The translations under genes and the position numbers were made by a program. Below the pieces are notes generated by a model. That model was given only the letters and a program-made list of their open reading frames with translations. It did no database searches and was not told where the DNA came from. From Elusimicrobiota bacterium (GTDB taxonomy: Bacteria > Elusimicrobiota > Elusimicrobia > UBA1565), in the NCBI GenBank assembly GCA_002401485.1, contig NVTF01000063.1, forward strand, positions 1 to 45,942: 45,942 nt of DNA. The letters are read 5' to 3'. Of the stretch, positions 42,481 to 45,942 are shown one piece after another. How positions within the stretch are numbered: position 1 is the first letter of the stretch; the number at the start of each line of letters is the position of its first letter.

Positions 42481-43995
42481 ATGCGGTCCAAGCGTCGTTT
42501 ATTGCTGGCATCGGTGTTTGTCGCGGCCAATTGCGGTCTCGTATATGAACTCCTTGCCGGCGCGTTGTCGAGTTATTTGCTCGGGGATTCGATCACTCAA
42601 TTTTCTCTCGTGATCGGTGTTTTCCTCAGTGCAATGGGGCTTGGCGCTTGGTTGTCCAAATTCATTGAACGCCGCTTGCTGCGCGCCTTTATTCTCCTCG
42701 AGGCCGCCGTCGGCGTGGTGGGGGGATTTTCCGCAGTCGCACTGTACGCAGCGTTTACCTACGCGGATGTGTATACTCCCTATTTGTTCCTCGTGGGCGG
42801 CACGGTGGGAGTCCTAGTCGGTGCTGAAATTCCGCTCTTAATTCGAATTCTTAAGGATGACGGTCCGCTTAAGGCGACGATTTCCGATGTTTTCGCCGTC
42901 GATTATGCCGGGGCACTCGCCGCGTCTCTGCTGTTTCCCATTCTCCTGGTTCCCAAACTCGGTTTGATGATGACCGGATTTTTGTTTGGCGCGTTAAACG
43001 TCGCTGTTGCGGGTGTTGTTGTGTGGGCGTTTCGGGATCGACTCGGTCGCGTGCAGGAGCTTTACGCGTGGTGCCTGGCGGCGTTTCTTCTCTTGGTCGG
43101 AGGGGCGGTTTCTTCTCAGCAGTTGGTGGGCTTTTTTGAGGCTGAGCGCTACGAAGACGAAATTATTTATTCCAAGCGCACGCCGTATCAGCAGATCACG
43201 CTGACGCGGTGGCGCAACGATGTTCGGTTGTTTCTCAACGGACAACTACAGTTGTCGACTATCGATGAGCATCGGTATCACGAATCGCTGGTGCATCCGG
43301 CCATGAGTGTGCACGGCAATGTCCAACGCGTGTTAATTCTCGGCGGCGGGGACGGAATGGCGCTGCGTGAGGTTTACAAATACGCATCAGTTCGTGACGC
43401 GGTTGTTGTTGATCTTGACCCCGAAATGACGCGTCTCTTTGCCGAGAACTCATTGCTGCGGGACTTAAACGGCGGTTCCATCAACGATTCCCGGACGACG
43501 ATCGTCAACGAAGACGCGATGAATTACCTCCGCAAGACGCAGGATTTCTTCGATGTCATCATTATGGATTTGCCCGATCCCAATGATATTGCCGTTGGCA
43601 AGTTGTACACCAAGGATTTCTTTCATTTTGCATCCCGGCGATTGCGCTCAAACGGCGTGCTGGTTTCGCAAGCGACCTCCCCATTTTATGCACGTGAGGC
43701 ATTTTGGTGCATTGTGAATACGATGCGCGCCAGCGTAGGCACGCGGTCGGTCTCCGCTTATCATGCCTATGTTCCGAGTTTCGGGGAATGGGGCTTTTCC
43801 ATCGCGACGAAGCTTCCGATCGATCCTTCGGCGCTGAGCGTATCTGTTCCAACGCGCTTCCTCAACGAGGGCACGGTGCGCGGGCTATTTGCCTTCCCTA
43901 AAGATTTAGGGCCCATCGCAACGTCTCTGAATCGTCTCGATGATCAGGTGCTCGTGCGGCTCTACGAAAAGGGCTGGAAGCGGTTTAATTTTTAG
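42481..43995 (+). CDS. speE: Membrane spermidine synthase-like protein
   Basis: The 504-residue product has six or seven N-terminal membrane helices (about 8-210), then a polyamine aminopropyltransferase domain: SKRTPYQQITLTR, LFLNGQLQLSTIDEHRYHE, the glycine-rich LILGGGDGMALRE and the acidic VDLDPEM, IIMDLPDP. Soluble SpeE enzymes (about 290 residues) transfer an aminopropyl group from decarboxylated SAM to putrescine. The membrane-fused form is common near DUF350/DUF4178 genes, and its substrate is not settled. No SAM decarboxylase gene is in the window. The gene ends the operon that starts at 36443 and converges on a small minus-strand gene three bases away. Confidence 0.88.
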   Translation: MRSKRRLLLASVFVAANCGLVYELLAGALSSYLLGDSITQFSLVIGVFLSAMGLGAWLSKFIERRLLRAFILLEAAVGVVGGFSAVALYAAFTYADVYTPYLFLVGGTVGVLVGAEIPLLIRILKDDGPLKATISDVFAVDYAGALAASLLFPILLVPKLGLMMTGFLFGALNVAVAGVVVWAFRDRLGRVQELYAWCLAAFLLLVGGAVSSQQLVGFFEAERYEDEIIYSKRTPYQQITLTRWRNDVRLFLNGQLQLSTIDEHRYHESLVHPAMSVHGNVQRVLILGGGDGMALREVYKYASVRDAVVVDLDPEMTRLFAENSLLRDLNGGSINDSRTTIVNEDAMNYLRKTQDFFDVIIMDLPDPNDIAVGKLYTKDFFHFASRRLRSNGVLVSQATSPFYAREAFWCIVNTMRASVGTRSVSAYHAYVPSFGEWGFSIATKLPIDPSALSVSVPTRFLNEGTVRGLFAFPKDLGPIATSLNRLDDQVLVRLYEKGWKRFNF

Positions 43996-43998
43996 CGC

Positions 43999-44154
43999 TT
44001 AACCGTCGGCAAATATAAGAATCAACAGCCAGGCCCATTTCCCCAGCGCGAACAAAATTCGCAGGGAGAGGTCCGTCGCTAATGCGACCATGGCCCCCAA
44101 TCCCAAAACAAAGGCCGCGGGCACGCCCACAACCCATTGCAGTGTCTCACTCAT
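43999..44154 (-). CDS. Small 51-residue two-helix membrane protein
   Basis: From ATG 44154 the frame encodes 51 residues with two hydrophobic segments: about 8-26 (VVGVPAAFVLGLGAMVALA) and about 31-48 (LRILFALGKWAWLLILIF). Its ATG overlaps the stop of the receiver gene as ATGA, a strong sign that it is genuine and co-translated. The stop is at 43999, three bases from the convergent synthase gene. It is too short for most gene callers. Function unknown; it may anchor or work with the receiver protein. Confidence 0.65.
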   Translation of the reverse strand: MSETLQWVVGVPAAFVLGLGAMVALATDLSLRILFALGKWAWLLILIFADG

Positions 44155-44528
44155 TGCGGGAGAGGAAGAATCGTGCCGAGTTTTTCGCGGAGGTCATCGA
44201 GGTCGAAGGGTTTGTGGATAAAGGCGCGCACGCGGGGGTTTCCCTTGAACAAACTGACCGTCTTTTCGTGTGCGGAGGCAATGACGACAGGCACGTGTTT
44301 GGTGCGGGGATGTTCTTCAAGCGCGTTGCAAAAGGTCAGTCCGTCTAGACCCGGCATCATGACATCGAGGATCAATAGATCGCATTCGGGGCCGTTTTTT
44401 GCGGTGAGTTCCGCGAACGCAAACTGGGGATTGGAAAACGTCTTAACCGGTCGATGATCGAGTTCGAGCGCCTCCCGAATCATCGCGAGCATCGGTTCGT
44501 CATCATCTACAACGGCTATCCATCCCAT
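44151..44528 (-). CDS. Stand-alone CheY-like receiver
   Basis: The 125-residue single-domain response regulator has the acidic triad DDDE near the N-terminus, the phospho-acceptor Asp in LLILDVMMPGLDG (about 56) and the conserved Lys in IHKPFD (about 106), so phosphorylation is expected. There is no output domain, so it acts through a partner protein or in a phosphorelay. AAGG lies upstream of ATG 44528. It overlaps the tiny membrane gene by four bases. Orphan kinases such as the one at 16965 are possible donors. Confidence 0.88.
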   Translation of the reverse strand: MGWIAVVDDDEPMLAMIREALELDHRPVKTFSNPQFAFAELTAKNGPECDLLILDVMMPGLDGLTFCNALEEHPRTKHVPVVIASAHEKTVSLFKGNPRVRAFIHKPFDLDDLREKLGTILPLPQ

Positions 44529-44574
44529 AAACCTTATCTTAACGGATCTTCGGATTTTCGCAAGAGGCAGTTTT

Positions 44575-45321
44575 CTACAGCCCGGGTTCCCGGTTGAAAA
44601 AGTCTTTCCATTCCTTCTCCAAGGAGGACATTCTCTTCTCGATACGCAGGCTGCGGGATTCGGCCGCGACGTCCCGCCCTTTTTCCGCTTCGAGGAGGGC
44701 GTCGAGGGTTTTTAGCATCATGGCACGCATCGCTACCAGGGCCTCATCCAGAGCCTTCTGATAGGCTTCCAGAAGTTCCCGGTTGTTTTGGTCCAGGCGT
44801 TGGTGCACAGCGTCTCCGAGGGTTTTTTGAAATTCCGGCATCGCCTTGGACAAGGTCTCCGCCAGAATGCCTTGAACTTTTTCTTCTAGCCCCTCGATGC
44901 GCGCATCAACCCGGTCGGCTGCGGCACGGGTCGCTTCGGTTTCGACGCCGCGGGCGTCGATCGATTTCTGAATGAGATCGAGCAGTTTTTCCTGCAGGTC
45001 ATCGAGCCGTTTTTCCAGGGACTCAACGCGGCCTTGGGCGTGGGCCTTATCTTTTTCGATTTCCGCGCGTCTTTTTTCTTCGCGAAGAAGATCGGTGATT
45101 TGGCGAATTTGGGCTTCCACGGTTTCCCGTTGCTGCTCCTGCAGGGTATGCCGTTCCTTTTCGCTGTCAAGACGGGATTCGAGTTCCTGGATGCGCCGGC
45201 GGTAGTCCTCGGACGCCGCATCAGCGCCGGATTTTACCGGCGCCGGCGTCGGGTCGGGTTTGCGCTCACCGCGCAGTGAACCGATCATACGCCTGAGTCG
45301 TTCGTCGGCTTCGTCGCTCAT
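44575..45321 (-). CDS. Coiled-coil protein, unknown
   Basis: The 248-residue product has no signal peptide or membrane helix. Residues about 40-160 and 200-240 have long heptad patterns (LESRLDSEKERHTLQEQQRE, LEKRLDDLQEKLLDLI), with an amphipathic linker between. It resembles structural or scaffold coiled coils and no catalytic motif is visible. Its ATG overlaps the stop of the FliG-like gene upstream (ATGA), so the two are co-translated and may form a complex. Confidence 0.75.
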   Translation of the reverse strand: MSDEADERLRRMIGSLRGERKPDPTPAPVKSGADAASEDYRRRIQELESRLDSEKERHTLQEQQRETVEAQIRQITDLLREEKRRAEIEKDKAHAQGRVESLEKRLDDLQEKLLDLIQKSIDARGVETEATRAAADRVDARIEGLEEKVQGILAETLSKAMPEFQKTLGDAVHQRLDQNNRELLEAYQKALDEALVAMRAMMLKTLDALLEAEKGRDVAAESRSLRIEKRMSSLEKEWKDFFNREPGL

Positions 45322-45942
45322 GTCGGATCCTGATCGAGGAATAATTGCGGGGCGGGAGGGGACCCGCTGCCATCCCCAAAGGGACTGGAGCCGCCCCCGC
45401 TCTCGGGAGGCTCCTCGTCATCTTTTTTATTGCTCTCTCGTTTCTCCTCTGGAGTCGGAGCTGCAATGTCATCAAACACGTCGGGAGGGAGATCTGGAGG
45501 CGCGGCGCTTTTAATCGAAGAGGCGGAGGTCGGATCAAAACGCTTCAGAGCGGCGGTAATACGCTCGCGGTCTTCGGGGGTGGCGTCATCAAGAAGACGC
45601 GAGGCGACTTCGGGTCCGCCGTGCAGCGCTGAGACGCGTCGTTCCAATTCAGCCTTAAGAAGAACGATGAGTTCGGGGTCGACGACGCGAAAGCGGGCGC
45701 TGGCTTCAATCGCCTGCGCCGCTTCGTCTTCCGAGAAGTAGGCCAGCATCGCTTTTCGCGTATCGGGATACAAATGCGGGAGCACGAGGGCGATGTCCTC
45801 GGAAGATTCCTTGCGCAGGATGAAGAATAATTTTGAGGCGTCGGTGCTTTTAATTTGAAAAGGCGCTCGTACGCGCGCAAGAACATCGTTCCCCAACTGC
45901 GGGGGTGATTCCTGCGGCGGCGGCGCAGCAGTGGGCAAAAAG
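45318..45942 (-). CDS. FliG/MgtE-N-like protein (partial at right edge)
   Basis: The frame stays open to the window edge, so the N-terminus is incomplete (a TTG at 45938 is only a possible start). About 205 residues are visible. Helical repeats (IALVLPHLYPDTRKAMLAYF, DEAAQAIEASARF, DPELIVLLKAELERRV) match the FliG middle or MgtE N-terminal superhelix. The second half is a Pro/Asp/Glu-rich acidic tail. True FliG has an additional C-terminal domain with the torque helix, which is absent here, so a flagellar motor role is doubtful. It is coupled to the coiled-coil gene. Confidence 0.65.
   Translation of the reverse strand, partial: FLPTAAPPPQESPPQLGNDVLARVRAPFQIKSTDASKLFFILRKESSEDIALVLPHLYPDTRKAMLAYFSEDEAAQAIEASARFRVVDPELIVLLKAELERRVSALHGGPEVASRLLDDATPEDRERITAALKRFDPTSASSIKSAAPPDLPPDVFDDIAAPTPEEKRESNKKDDEEPPESGGGSSPFGDGSGSPPAPQLFLDQDPT

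Overview
The window looks like a chromosomal segment of a Gram-negative, uncultivated-lineage bacterium, most likely an Elusimicrobiota-type genome. The basis is inference: an Lnt-type apolipoprotein acyltransferase, sigma-54 machinery, a DUF2723 membrane protein, and very large exported proteins that begin with a signal peptide followed by a Leu/Pro/Ala/Thr-rich leader, an arrangement I associate with that phylum. No 16S rRNA, tRNA, prophage, CRISPR array or intact insertion sequence was seen.

Layout. 1-3919 (minus) is the incomplete 3' part of a giant BatD/BatA/BatC-like fusion. 4104-6734 (plus) holds a BtuF-like protein, an SseB-TPR protein and a small secreted basic protein. 6760-10206 (minus) holds plsC coupled to a KamA-family radical SAM gene, an RluA-type pseudouridine synthase and an unknown gene. 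10476-10868 is a DoxX-like protein. 10884-15143 (minus) is the most striking gene: signal peptide, site-2-protease domain, complete SecA-like motor and TPRs in one 1419-residue chain. 15270-22759 (plus) has a small membrane protein, three 28-bp dyad repeats with a 41-bp period, a divergent RpoN, a membrane histidine kinase, lnt, a broken secreted cysteine-peptidase-like locus flanked by 57-bp direct repeats, and SMUG1. 22779-29968 (minus) has a DUF2878 protein, EttA, an orphan HTH protein, an exported protein with two nucleotidyltransferase domains, and glutamate dehydrogenase. 30135-31928 is a DUF2723 protein. 31933-36348 (minus) carries an aldehyde/alcohol dehydrogenase pair, a DUF456 protein and a secreted glycine-zipper protein. 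36443-43995 (plus) is one tight transcription unit: NtrC-like regulator without a DNA-binding domain, aminotransferase, omega-amidase-like hydrolase, two zinc-ribbon/DUF4178 proteins, DUF350 and a membrane spermidine synthase. 43999-45942 (minus) has a previously hidden 51-residue membrane protein coupled to a CheY-like receiver, a coiled-coil protein and a FliG-like protein cut by the window edge.

The best candidates for an undescribed system are (a) the protease-SecA-TPR fusion, whose predicted topology would put the leader outside and the ATPase in the cytosol, and (b) its apparent co-regulation with the Bat-like fusion: both genes carry the element GCCTAG-N7-TGGGTCCTAGGG exactly 68 bp upstream of their GTG start codons. 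A divergent sigma-54 with its own repeat array and an activator lacking an HTH form a second unusual set.
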